64,000 nt of DNA, taken from assembly GCA_025403435.1 (NCBI GenBank), contig CM046331.1, positions 27,136,459 to 27,200,458 of the forward strand. Reading direction: 5' to 3'. The position numbers were made by a program, and so were the translations under genes. Shown one piece after another: positions 1 through 11,913 of the stretch. Within the stretch, counting starts at the first letter, position 1; each line of letters starts with the position of its first letter. Under the pieces are notes generated by a model. It saw nothing but the letters and a program-made list of their open reading frames with translations, did no database searches and was not told the origin of the DNA. Source of the stretch: Artocarpus heterophyllus (Eukaryota > Streptophyta > Magnoliopsida > Rosales > Moraceae).

Positions 1-579
1 AAGACGTGTCGGGAATGGGATTAGGTTAGACGTGATCTTTTGCGGTGGGAATGGGGGCCGACAAGGTTGGAGGGGCTCTAGGAGGGGCGACGAGGTATGG
101 GAGTGGATCGCCAGCTAGGATTGGAGTCGTTGGGCGAGGAGGTGGGGTCACCAACACAGGAGGGGGTAATGGGCAAGGGTGAGCGACCGGGAGGAGTTGG
201 GTTTTAGGAGGGATCTAGATTTTGGGTTTTTTCTTTTTTCTTTTTTCTTTTTTTTTTTGTTGCTTTTTTTTATTTTTTGTTGATTTTATATTTTTTTGGG
301 TAAAATTTAAACCAATGACTGTGATTTAGTGTTTTTAAATCAATGATCGTAGTAACCTTTACATTTTGAATGTATCAATTATTTAAAGGGTAATTTAGTA
401 ATATTACTTAAAAATGATATCTAGCCTTTTTTTAATAGTTAAATCGTTAAGTTTGACTGTTAAAATGATCTCCCATGAACTAAAACGAATTGTTGGGGAT
501 AGATAAATAATAAAAAAAAAGATTAGGGATTAAAATTACACTTTCGTTAAAGGTTGAAGACTAACGTAGCAATTTACCC
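1..579. mobile_element. Probable right half of a Mutator-like element, cut by window edge
   Basis: The first 220 bases are G-rich and unlike the AT-rich DNA that follows. The stretch ends near 579 in AATTTACCC, close to the inverted terminus (GAGTAAATT) of the two complete Mutator-like elements at 28028 and 55594. The terminal 90 bases also have a similar pattern. The left end lies outside the window, so no target duplication can be tested. Confidence 0.35.
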
Positions 580-2280
580 TTTCTAATAGCAAGAAAGACG
601 ACTTCAAAGTTAATTTATTTGCCATAATGGTTTGGACAATTAAACCCCCAAGATTTTGTGTTACTTAAAATTCTAACCAACATCATCAAATTGATTAAAA
701 CATTTCTGACAGCAAAAATTTTTTAAAAAGTTTGAACACCTAGAATTGCTATTGCAGAAATATTCATCAAATTTATCGTCTATACTCTAATCATATTCTA
801 CTAATTGCAAGAACTTGATATACTCAGCTAACAAGAACTGGTACAAAAATGACACCCAAATGTATCAGATCCTTGCACAAATAAAAGATATCATACCCAT
901 AATGCTAGTCTGGACAGAGTTATATGCTGCTTTCATGACACTTTTCCACAGGCCAAATTAGGAATATGAAGAGAAAACAGACAACAATATTAAGCATAAC
1001 TATAAATCAGGGAAGAAGAACAGGCAATGGAAGACAAAAAGAATTCAAAGATCAACAAAATCGAAAACATTTTCTTAACGAAAACGGAACAGAAACAGAA
1101 AAACGTGTGTAGAATATAAAGAAGATCTTTTTCAAGCGGTTAGTGAAATCATATTTCATAATGTTTTGATACGAGAAGATGTGGGGCAATTGGCAGCTCG
1201 ATACCCGCGAAGGACTAATATCGTATGTGCCATTTTTCTTTTGGATTGAAAGAGAAAGACTAAAGTGTCTAATAAGTGCAATATAATATTATTCATTTTT
1301 GTTGCCTAAAGTATAATACTATTCACCACACTAGGTAGGTCCTATAGCGGAATGAGTAAGAAGCAAAGAATAATATGTACACATCATATGCTACCTACGG
1401 GATGAGTAAATTAAAAAGTAATACGCAATACAAATGTCCTTCTACCAAACCGGATGAGTAACAAGTGTTATGTTTCACACTTTGGATGCATCAAAAATTT
1501 GAAGGCGAACCTCAGCTATAAATACAACAACTTAGCTCATTATGTTGCACGGCAAAGTGAGCAAGTTAAGAAAAAAAAAAAGTTGCAAGGTTTGTAAGCA
1601 AGTGAAGTGAGAGAGTGCTATTAGTGTCAAGTGAATGTCGGGCAGTATTATGGAAGATATCAACCGGTAACTTGAAAGTACTTTTTGTATTCTGAATATG
1701 ATATGATGATATGATTGTGACATTTTATATATTCGTGTGTATATATATATATATATATATATATTAATGTAAGTCAATTCAAGCCTTTATTTTATGGGAT
1801 TAGAGCAAAGAACATTTAGAAACGATATCGACAAGGAAAAGCATATCGCGTTAAAAATGACTGTTACAAATACAAAGCAACGACAACACCACAAATAACA
1901 ACAATACCTTTGTAAATAACATAAAACGGCAATAGAATCGCAAAAGAGATCAACACAGAAGACGACATCATAAAAAAAAAAGTTCAGATGATACAAATTT
2001 ACAACGGGAATAACGTCAAAATTAAATTAATTGGAAATGTAAAACTATAGCATCAAGAAACAAACATGATGTGTAAAAACAACAACAGCAACAAAACGAC
2101 GTGCCAATGAAAATAAAAAATAATTTCAATTTAACGACAGCAACAGTCTTGATAACGACAACCCAACTGCAGACGACACCAACCTATGCGAACAACATGA
2201 AAAACGACGTAAGACAAACGCTTCAAAAAATGTGAAAAACGGTGGTTGTAAACATAATTTAGCAGTAAATTCATACCCAA
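580..2280. other. Gene-free stretch with promoter-like repeats and an A/C-rich block
   Basis: No coding exon is recognised. Three copies of a CGG(R)ATGAGTAA motif lie at about 1348, 1398 and 1451, followed by a TATA-like CTATAAATA near 1516. A (TA)n microsatellite covers 1741-1766. From about 1800 to 2260 the + strand is strongly enriched in A and C, with many CAACAA-type words. Confidence 0.4.
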
Positions 2281-2769
2281 TAAGAGTGTTCATCGGTCGG
2301 CTTCTGTCGGTTTTTTGTTGGTAGGTTTTTGACCAATGACGGTCAGTTTTGAGAAAGCAAAAGCGAGAACCAACCGAATAGATAGAGTCAGTAGGTTTTG
2401 GGCTGAAAACAGTCGGTTTTATAGCAGTTGGTTTTAGTTGATTTTGATTAGAATAACCGGTTAGGATTTTGAAAGTAATTTAGCATTTGAAGAGCAAGAA
2501 CATGGTCTTTTTTATTTTTTCTAAATTTAATGTATTAAAGAATTCTGAAAACGTCATTATGATGACAATAATGTATGAGTTAAATTTTCTAACAAAGACT
2601 CATTTAAATTTAAAATTTTTTCATTTTTTCGGTCGGTTGGTCTTCAACTGACCATAAAAACTCTTCCGAAACCATACACTCTTTTTGTGAGTGGTCGGTT
2701 TTTGCCTGTAAATTGATTTTCTCATTTTTTAGTCAGTTTTTGGTTTACAATTTTTTTTGAATAACCCTA
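2281..2769. mobile_element. Non-autonomous hAT element (CGGTCGG family)
   Basis: Left end TAAGAGTGTTCATCGG and the reverse complement of the right end, TAGGGTTATTCAAA, form imperfect terminal inverted repeats. The flanks ATACCCAA (2273-2280) and ATACCCGA (2770-2777) match at 7 of 8 bases, the 8-bp target duplication typical of hAT. The interior is rich in GTCGGTTTT words and has no transposase. Confidence 0.75.
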
Positions 2770-3954
2770 ATACCCGACTCTACTAAAAGGTAAAGATTTT
2801 GAATCCCTACCTTAAATCTAAAATAAAATTTTTAAAAATGCCATAAACTAAACAAACAATACTATTTTCTATAAACAAACAATAGTATTTTCGAGCAACA
2901 ACAATAATTGGGAAACCCCATCAACGTAAGAATCCCCCCACCCCACAACAACCAAACAATAAATAAAATGACCTCCATAATGGCCTTAAAAGCAAACCAA
3001 AATCTAAGAAATGATAGGAATATGTTAATCCTTGGTAAATGAGTTCAAACTCATGAGTTTAAATTGTAAATAGTGTAAAACTTTTATATGCTATAATATA
3101 AAACTTTCTGTTTTGAACTCAAGAATATGAAGTGTTTAGAAACAAAGCCCACTCCTTTTTAAAGGATCATGTCTCTCTCATGTATCTGGCACACACGGCC
3201 CATCCATATTAATTGGACTGAGTTCATATCTGGCTTTCAGTCACAACATCCGAAAGAATTATTCTCAACAATAGTTGTGCTTGAGAACTCATGATTTTCC
3301 TTTAGCATAGTTCTAATCCAAATTACCTTGCATACATTAAGTAGTGTGTCATTTTGAACAAAATGGTAGCTGAAATATTGTGAGTGAAAAAACTTTGCAC
3401 AACCACCATGCTTGTCCATCTCATCTAAATATGGTTGAACGTCTTAAATAGCAATCAACAGGCGTGCTTTCACACCCATCAACAAGAAGTAGATATCTCA
3501 TATGGCAACATTGATAGAGAATTACTTAAAACATGTTTTTGTGACATGCCAATCACATTAAGATCCAATCCTCGTTTACACTATTGATTTCATTAGTTGA
3601 GTTACATAAATCATGTTACCAAAATTTTCCCTACCACTTTCAATCATCAACACTATTTAATTTCCATATTATGAAACGCATATTTCAACAAACTCTACTA
3701 TAAGCATTAATTATAAAATTAATATGTATATGCTTGTTTATAGACATATCATGTTTTGGATACTAAAAGAGAATTCTATAGTGGGATATAAAAAAAATCG
3801 ATAACATGTATTTTTTAAAGGAATAACATACAGTTTTTAATCATCATATTAATTGTCTATTTGCGAATGTGGTTAGAACTATACAATATTGTAGAAAATT
3901 TGGTTGTAACCATAAAATTTGTTGGTTTCAACCATGTTTCAAAATGGACTCTAA
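2770..3954. other. Gene-free stretch
   Basis: A/T-rich sequence with no recognisable exon. A short minus-strand open stretch at 3237-3419 matches no family I know and has no supporting context. Confidence 0.4.
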
Positions 3955-4345
3955 GGGTTCATTTGGTATGCGAATTTGGAGTGATGTGGTTTAAAACTTT
4001 ATGATCTGAACTATAGGTTCTAAGATGTGTAGTTCAAACGGTAGTTTTGAACTTATGTTTAGAATATAAATGTTTAAAACAAGAATAATAGTTTAAAACG
4101 AGAACTTAGGTTTGAAATACTATGATTTGTAAAAACAAGAATAAAAATGATTTTACTGTAAAAAAAAAAGTTCAAAATTGCATAAACTTTATAGGGAGAC
4201 AAAGTTTAAATTTTGGGTGTTCTACCTGGTTTAAACCATCTCTATGGTTCAAAACTGCCTTAATCATTATTTTACCAAACGCTAGTTTAAACCGCTTTTA
4301 TATAAAACTACTTCTATGGTTTAAAATCCACACATTAAACACATA
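3955..4345. mobile_element. Foldback MITE-like repeat
   Basis: Begins with TTCATTTGGTATGCGAATTTG and carries many GTTTAAAAC/GTTTTAAAC words in both orientations. It ends in a region with TACCAAACGC and repeated GGTTTAAA. A related copy lies in the first intron of RPL24 (about 16765-17130). Boundaries are approximate. Confidence 0.4.
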
Positions 4346-5030
4346 AGTCAAAATCATATAAAACTAAGAAAAATATTTAACAGAAGTTAATGAAGATAGG
4401 AGAGTAAGCTGATATAATTGTTTCCCCTTTCCTTTTCTTTTTCTTTTTTTTTTTTCATTTCCTACCATAAATTCTTCCATTAACGAGTGGAATTCTTCAC
4501 TTTACAACTAGACTAGCTAGATAAACCTTTTCACTACACGTTGAGCTCATAACAGATCAAGGCAATCATTCACTCTGGCAATACATTGGCTGGAAGAGCT
4601 ACAGCCAACCTTTCAATTTTTGCATATATATACATATATATATATATATGTATATGTATATATCAGGCACGTGTTTTTGGCCATACACAGCATGGTACTA
4701 CAATGTTGTTGACTTCTTAATTCCCTTCTTATTTTTTAGTGTCGTTTGGTTCTAATCTCACTGTGCCCCATATGGATAATTCGGAGAATGTGAGAGAGAA
4801 CAACATATCACATACACCCACGTGCGCCTCACATGCCCCATGGTCCCGGCCAGCCAATTAGTGGGAAAAGAATATATAGGCTTTGCTTCAATCATATGCG
4901 ACAATAAATGGCAAATGCATCTTTGCCTCTAAGTTATACATATAAAGGTCCCATAAAATGTGAGCATATCAAAGAAATAAATTTTAGACCATTTATGGCC
5001 ATGATCCAACTACTTTTGGAGAAGGTGACT

Positions 5031-5073
5031 CTTTATTGGTGCCCCACTCCTGTTCATTAACTCTCTATCTCTC

Positions 5074-5105
<32 letters not shown>

Positions 5106-5189
5106 ATATGTGTATATGTGTGTGTACGGACAATTATAAGAATTTGCGCAACTTTATTGGTGCTCCACTCCTGTTCATTAAACTTTCTA

Positions 5190-5231
<42 letters not shown>

Positions 5232-5279
5232 ATGTATATATGTGTATATGTGTGTGTACGGTCAATTATAAGAATTTGT
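5031..5279. repeat. Tandem duplication of a ~121-bp unit with microsatellites
   Basis: Two head-to-tail copies start with CTTTATTGG at 5031 and 5152. Each holds CCACTCCTGTTCATTAA, a (TA)n run, a (TG/TATG)n run and ACAATTATAAGAATTTG. The open frames on both strands here come from the microsatellites and are not genes. Confidence 0.85.
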
Positions 5280-6317
5280 TCATGCACTTGCAATTGCATC
5301 ATTCCTGGGGGGCCTTGCTTTTGCATTATTTTTAGGGGGCAGAATAAAGAATCCAATGGAGATCAAGTATTGCTTTTTCTGAGCAATTGGGTCAAAGATT
5401 GTTTGCAAATAAAATAGACTACTATTATATCTAACAAGTGCTGTTTGCTTCTATCACCCCAAAAAAAAAAAAGTGCTGTTTGCTTTCATTGATACAGCTT
5501 GTGGGAAAGAGAATTCAAAAATAGACTTGGTGATTTGCTAATTCATTCTGTCTTCGTGGGATTTCGGCAACTTTTAATTATTTTAGAGAAATATGTACAA
5601 TTATTGTAGAAATATACACAATTGTTGAGTACATGAACTCAAATACATACCATTAAAAAAAAAAAAAACCAAATATCTCAAATAGTGCTAGTAAGGATAT
5701 CAATTGGTTATTAGGAAGATATCTCTGTTCTAAGTACATCACTAATAAATCAATTGTTTATTATTAGTAAGATACATAAATTCTTATTAAATGATCGAAT
5801 CACCCACTTAGGATCGACGAAATCTTATTGAAATAAAAGAGACTATTGCTAAATTATTTCTTTAAATTGTACCCTATAGCTTGGAGTTTTCATTTTACTA
5901 TATTTATAAAATGTTTAGAAGAGTAGTTCAAACCAATATTTTGAACTATAAATAGTGTAAAGCTCTCATATGCTACAGTAAAAAGCTATAATGTAAAATT
6001 CTAACATGCTATAGTTCTTAACCCAAACTGATGGTTTAAACTACTCTCTCATACGCTCTATTGGTTTCATGTTTAATTTGAATTATTATTTCTTTCAATT
6101 ACTCATTCAAGCGTCAGAGTACTAACATTTATATTTGCATGATTTTTTTTTAAGCTAATCTCACAAGTGATCGTGGACCTCGTACAAATTTAATTGTAGG
6201 TTTTAATCTCTTATAAGTAAGATCTCTCGTATCGTATCAAAAAGATCGAAACCATTTTTTTTACTCAGGAAGATCGAAACCACTTAATTAAGATTGACAA
6301 AGGTTTATTGAAACAAA
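5280..6317. other. Gene-free stretch
   Basis: AT-rich. A weak copy of the window's ACTGTAG-type foldback repeat sits near 5930-6060 (AGTGTAAAGCTCTCATATGC and nearby). Nothing else is recognised. Confidence 0.35.
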
Positions 6318-6326
6318 AAGAGATTA

Positions 6327-6827
6327 GGGTATTTGACACTGTTACTCATAAACTTGACGTACATTTACAATATGCCTCCTGAATATTTAATTTTGGCAAG
6401 TTGTCTTCTGAACTTACAAATATGTAGCAAATCATCCCATTAATAGCAATTTTAGTTTTTAACTGAAATTGATATGTAATTTACACACAAATAATAGATT
6501 ATTAACGTAAATGACAGTTTTATACAAATTTGTCATGTTTAATATCTTTAATTGAGTTTTTTTATCAAAATAAAAAATTTTAAATTAACTTTAGTTTGAA
6601 TATAAATTTGGGTTAACATTTATTTATACTCTTAAGTAATAATCTATGTAAAAATCACATATCAATTTTAGTCAAAACCTTAAGAATTTACTATCAATAT
6701 TAGGGGTGATTTGCTACAAATTTATAAGTTCATGGGATAAATTCAAAGATAACTCGTTAAAATTTAAAGTTTACGAGACAAATTACAAATATATGACAAA
6801 TTTAGAGGATAACAATGTCAAATATCT
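6327..6827. mobile_element. Mutator-like foldback MITE with 9-bp target duplication
   Basis: Ends GGGTATTTGACACTGTTA and, reverse-complemented from the right, AGATATTTGACATTGTTA start inverted repeats of about 200 bp each that make up most of the element. The direct repeat AAGAGATTA flanks it exactly at 6318-6326 and 6828-6836. A 9-bp duplication with long inverted repeats is the Mutator signature. There is no coding capacity. Confidence 0.85.
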
Positions 6828-6836
6828 AAGAGATTA

Positions 6837-8841
6837 TGGCTTAAAATATTGAATGGTCCATCATAATGTGAAGGAACTAGGAAAGCGATTTTTAAATCAA
6901 AGATTCCTGCTTCAAAATTAACTTTCCGGTTCGGTTGTGGTTCTAAGGGGACAAACACTGCCGTTTTAAACACAACCAATGGTCCTCTTTTGATTTGAGC
7001 TTTTGTTTGGGCTAACTTTACCGTTTCAGCAATAATTAGGGGATTAGTTTTCATATATAATTTGGAATAAATGCAAGTAAAATTATAATTATTTTACTAG
7101 TTTCAACAACACTATTATTAATAAAAACATCTTATTGGCCCCCCTGGTTCAGCACTGGAAGTTCTTTTGAACTTTTTTCCCTCAAGTTTTTGTTTTTGTC
7201 TTTAATCCCATGTTCTATTATTGCAGGCTTTGCGACAATCCCAAGATATGAAAACTTTGTTTATGCCTGCCATTTTTGAACTTCAACGTACTCCCGTCAA
7301 AAGCATTCTGTTATTCTTTTTCAACCCGATGTATTAATCTTTTTTTCTTGAATTTTACTGGATTAACCTTTGATGTTTTCATCTGGATCTCCGTCGACTC
7401 CTTCAATGACTGATTTACCCTCCCTTAATTTTCACATTTCCACGTAATTTTTTTTTCACAGTATTCGCTTTTTCTTACTATATATAAGTCTATATATACT
7501 TGTGTATGCATGCACTTAGGTATGTGTGTGTAGTTTTTTTACGGTCTGTTAAAGGAACTATCCCTATATAAAACATGACATGACTATTATCGAATCTAAC
7601 ATTGATCTTAGAAAGATGTAACGTCGATAAATTTACTTTAAAAATATATAAAAATATATTATGTCTCTATAAGATCAATGTTACATTTAACATTTAAAAT
7701 CATATTTTAAAGATAGTTATGTTACGTTTCTTTAATATAGATATTATGTATTTCTTATTTTACATGTTACGCCTAAAGATTTCCTCAGGAGAAACCATTG
7801 ATATATACATATATATATATATATATACATACATACATATATGTATATATATATATATATATATTCGTGACCCTCACCAAAACCAACCTTTTTGTACCAA
7901 CGATTGGCCCTATTGTAATTTGCCCATATATTCTGTACGATTGTATTGCATGCAGGACTTGTACTTGAATACCCTTTTGTGGCAGTGGAATTAACAATTG
8001 TCCCAAGTCAAGAGACGCCTCTAATTTTATATGAGGAAGCTTAGAATCTCCGAAAAGTTTTTTATTTTTCTAGTAATATCCAGAGTATTAACCAAGGATA
8101 TGACAGCTGTTTATGATCTCAAGATTAGGAAACAATTATAAAATATTAGGGGTAATTAAAGGTCAACCTTGTAGACAAGAGCGTATGAAATTTTTATGCA
8201 TCTTGGTGCAGAATATATCTTCAAAAATGTCAAAAATCTGGAATAGAATGACAAGGAAATTAGCCATTTTCATCATGGTCAGATGTGGGCTTCATTCATC
8301 ATCAACTAAAACTCCTTTTTTTTTTAATTTATAATTCATAATCTTTATTTATTTATTTTCTTTCATATCAGATGAGGAGTGTTTAGCTGACAGGTGCTCG
8401 CTACCAATGTCATATTTTTCATACCAATTAACCGCCAAAACTCAACCACTTCATCTGCTAAAACATCAAAATATATAGATAGTTGTTTTTGGTGACTTCC
8501 CATTACAAAATTAGTTATTAATCATGTATATCCATATGGTACCAACTGCCGTTTTTGAAAATAACTCTCCAAGCATACAAGGAAACTGAACCCATATTTT
8601 TAATTTCTTTTAAAGAGCTCTTTACGGTAAGGTACATCATAATATGCATATTTCTTAGTCAAGTTCATATCAAAACTAAAAAGTACGTAAAATTGACAGA
8701 AAACCCGATGCAAATTTAACGTTTTAAAACAATTTACTCTTACCGAAAAATTCCACTATTTTAAATTCGTTTAAAGGAGGAACAATCCAATTTTATAATA
8801 AAATTCTCTATAACAATATCATCTTTATTAAATCATATTCC

Positions 8842-8881
<40 letters not shown>

Positions 8882-9593
8882 TTTTTGAAGATCATTCTCA
8901 GGGTCCCATAGTGTCCATATGTTGCACAATAGGCAAACCATGAATTGATGCCACACCAACTTTTTCCTTTCCAAATAATATTATGAAAAAAGCAATAATA
9001 TTTTTTTTGAGGAAAAAAAAAAAGCAACAATAATTAAGAGTAAATTGGATGCAGGCCAATTCGGACTACAGGTAAGCATGAGTAAATTGGCTAATAAATT
9101 CTAAAACAAGTATTTCCACATCTATTTATCCAATATCCATAATTAAGAGAACAAAATAAAAAACGTACGAGCCCAAAACCAATGAACGTACGAAGTCCCA
9201 TTTTAGGAACTGGTTTTGCTCTAATTGGTCCGTTAGATTTCTTCATGCAAAAATAAATAAATAACTAAATAATAAATAGTTGCATTATATAATTCTTGTG
9301 GGATAAGTGGAGCCAACTTTGGTGCCACAGACACACCCAATCATCACCCTGAAAACAGTATCTGAACCACACAGCCACCGACCACATACCCAAAACAGGT
9401 TGTTGTCAGGGATGAACCAAAATTTTCTTTTGTATTGCGACATTTCTAAAAAAAATTTAAAAAATAATAACAGAGAAACAAAGAAAAAACTTATAAAAAA
9501 AGGTTTGAATCCTGAAAACAATTAGTATTGCACTAAAAAAAAAAAGTAAATAAGCTAAAAAAGATTAGAAGATGCACACTCAAATAACTCTAA
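6837..9593. other. Gene-free stretch with microsatellites
   Basis: No exon is recognised. Compound TA/TATG microsatellites lie at 7801-7865 and a (TA)n run at about 8849-8877. Short open frames overlapping these runs are low-complexity artefacts. Confidence 0.45.
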
Positions 9594-9988
9594 TAGGTTG
9601 TTTGAGAAGTGTGATTAAAACTAAAATTTTAAACTAAAAATTGTAGCATGAGAACTTTACATTGTAGCTTATTTTTGTAGATTATTGTTGAATGTGAGAG
9701 TTTTGTACTGCAACAATTAAAAGTTTTGGTTAGAACTGATTTTGTTAAATGTCACATAAATTATTTAACAAAGCTGGCCAACACCCCAAAGGACAAAACC
9801 AGCCATGTAGGACATAAACCTAATAGGGTATTTACAAAACTGGTTAGAACTAAAAATTTAGTTGAACAACTGTAAAATATGATAAGCTTTACGCTGTAGT
9901 AACTTTTTACTTTTTGTTGTATGTGTTAAGAACTTTACACTATAGTTGGTTTGAATTAATTAATTCTAACTGACTTGTCAAACACCCT
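9594..9988. repeat. Two adjacent ACTGTAG-type foldback MITE copies
   Basis: Copies at about 9594-9760 and 9825-9988 carry the family's internal words (TTGTAGCATGAGAACTTTAC; TACACTATAGTTGG). They have AGGTTGTTTGAG and GGGTATTTAC-type left ends, and the second ends TCAAACACCCTATA. Both are degenerate. Confidence 0.5.
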
Positions 9989-10650
9989 ATAAATTATTTT
10001 GTGACAGTTAGAGAATGTTGTAATAGTGTATGAAAAAAAGGTTCAATTAACAATATTAAGTTTTAAATTGTTATTTCATATCAAATTAAGAAAAAATTAA
10101 TTATAGGAAACTTGATAAAAAATTTGGTGATTCATGATTGCATTATGCTATAGCTTTTTTTATTCTAATACAACCAAACTTTAAAAACATGCATTATTAG
10201 CATTTTAAAAGGAAAAAAAAAAAGACATCCTGGAGGCAAGTATTTTAAGAGGAAACCATTTAGGCTTAATTATACATAAAAATAATACAAAATTACGAGT
10301 AAATAACAAGACTTCAAAAAAGATGTAAAAGATGATCAAGATTTGAATGCAAGAATTGGGAGATTTTAAGATTGGCATCGATAACATGTTCATTAAAATA
10401 GATGGCATGTTGAAAGAGTCAATAATTTATTTTTTAGTTTAAATTTTGTGAGAGAAAAATAAAAATTAGTTTTAACTGTTTTTGTTAAACAGACCATATA
10501 TGCATACTGACCTCTTTGGCTTATAATCTGAATAGAAATTAAATTTTTATGGCAAAAAATTAAAATTTGCGATTCAAACCCACAACATAGTGAGGGCATA
10601 TTCGTCAATTAAAAAAACTCAAAGGGCTTTTTGGGAACCGGAAAAGGAAT
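9989..10650. other. Gene-free stretch upstream of the CRLK1-type gene
   Basis: AT-rich with no recognised element. It probably holds the distal promoter of the downstream receptor-like kinase gene, but no specific site can be defended. Confidence 0.3.
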
Positions 10651-11052
10651 AGAACCAAAGAGAATAAACTGAGTACTCTCTTCCCCAGGCGCGTATTAGC
10701 GTCCAAACGGCGACTCACTGAATTTAAAAAGCAAAAACACAAAAAACACTTCTTTGTTTTGTGCTCTCGTTTGCTCACAAACAAGTTCTGTTTTCTTTTT
10801 TTGTTTTCTCTCTTCTTTCTGAATCTTATATTTTTCGTTCCAATTTTCTCTTCCAAATTAAATCGTCTCCGTTACTCAAAAAATCTCCAAATGGGAAATT
10901 CTTTTCTTCTCTCTTTTATTCTTCGTTCTTCGAATCTCACTTCTTAGTTTTTCTTGCTCTCAACACTTTTTTCTTTTTCTTTTTCTTTTTCTTTTCTTTT
11001 CCTCGCTTGTTGAGAACATGTCTCTAAATGCTTCACCATTTCCGATTTGCAG

Positions 11053-11851
11053 GTAAAACCCAAGCTTTTCTTCTCTGATTTTTTATTTTTTTGCCTTTTT
11101 TTTTTCTTTTGGGTTTTGATCTGTTGGGTTTGCTTAACCTCTATTTGTTTAAAAAAAAAAATTAAATTGTTAGTTATGTACACTTTGGACAGCTTTTTAC
11201 GTATGTATGTTATTACCGTTTTCTTTTTTCTCGGCAAACAAACAGGGGATAAGTGGATTTTCTGTTGGCCCATTTTCGTAAAAGCTGATCTCAGGTTGTA
11301 GTTTTTCACTTAGCATCTTTTGGTGTTCAAATGGTGTCTTAATTTATGCGACTCTGATTTGGAGAGAGTAGATCAATTAGTTTTTTTTTTTTCCTTCTCT
11401 TTTTCAATTAGGTTGACTTTAATGGAAGAGAAAAACTTAGTTCTAATTGATTGTTGCTCAATTCAACATTTATGACGCTTTTATTTAGAGTAAAAAAAAA
11501 AAAAAAACTGTTGGGCATTTTTTATGAAGTCTTTTAAAATTAATGGGCATAAATGTTGTTTTATTTCTTCTATTTTGTAACAATTTACACGTCTAGTCAT
11601 TTCAACAATACTTTTCTTGATGAATTCTAGATTGTTGGTTTTTTTATTTTTGGTATTCTTAATTCTGTTATTCAGTTTGACTTCTTTCATGGCTGCGACC
11701 TATGAATACCAAACACATTTCAAAAATTTGACCTTGCGATTATGAACTTTTTGGCATTTTACAGGTATATTAAGATGACGAAAATACCAGCACACCTTTT
11801 CCTTTTGACCAAGTCCTTTTGAAACAATAATGGGTTTTTTCTTGTTTGCAG
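11053..11851 (+). other. Probable 5'-UTR intron of the CRLK1-type gene
   Basis: A pyrimidine-rich leader at about 10.75-11.05 kb ends in TTTGCAG|GTAAAA, a good donor. CTTGTTTGCAG|TTGTG at 11851 is a good acceptor just 62 bases before the ATG. Together they suggest a non-coding first exon and a 799-bp leader intron. Only cDNA would prove it. Confidence 0.55.
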
Positions 11852-11913
11852 TTGTGTTGGACGGCTTGGAAAATTTTGAATAGTGAATTGTAAAACACGT
11901 ATTTTTGAAGGAG

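Noticed and set aside
5036..5417. Overlapping open frames on both strands with Ile/Tyr or Thr/His repeats
   Set aside because: They are translations of TA and TG microsatellites.
11905..11913. Upstream start of the CRLK1-type kinase
   Set aside because: The frame is open three codons further up, but that codon is TTG. The ATG at 11914 is the first usable start and gives the family N-terminus.
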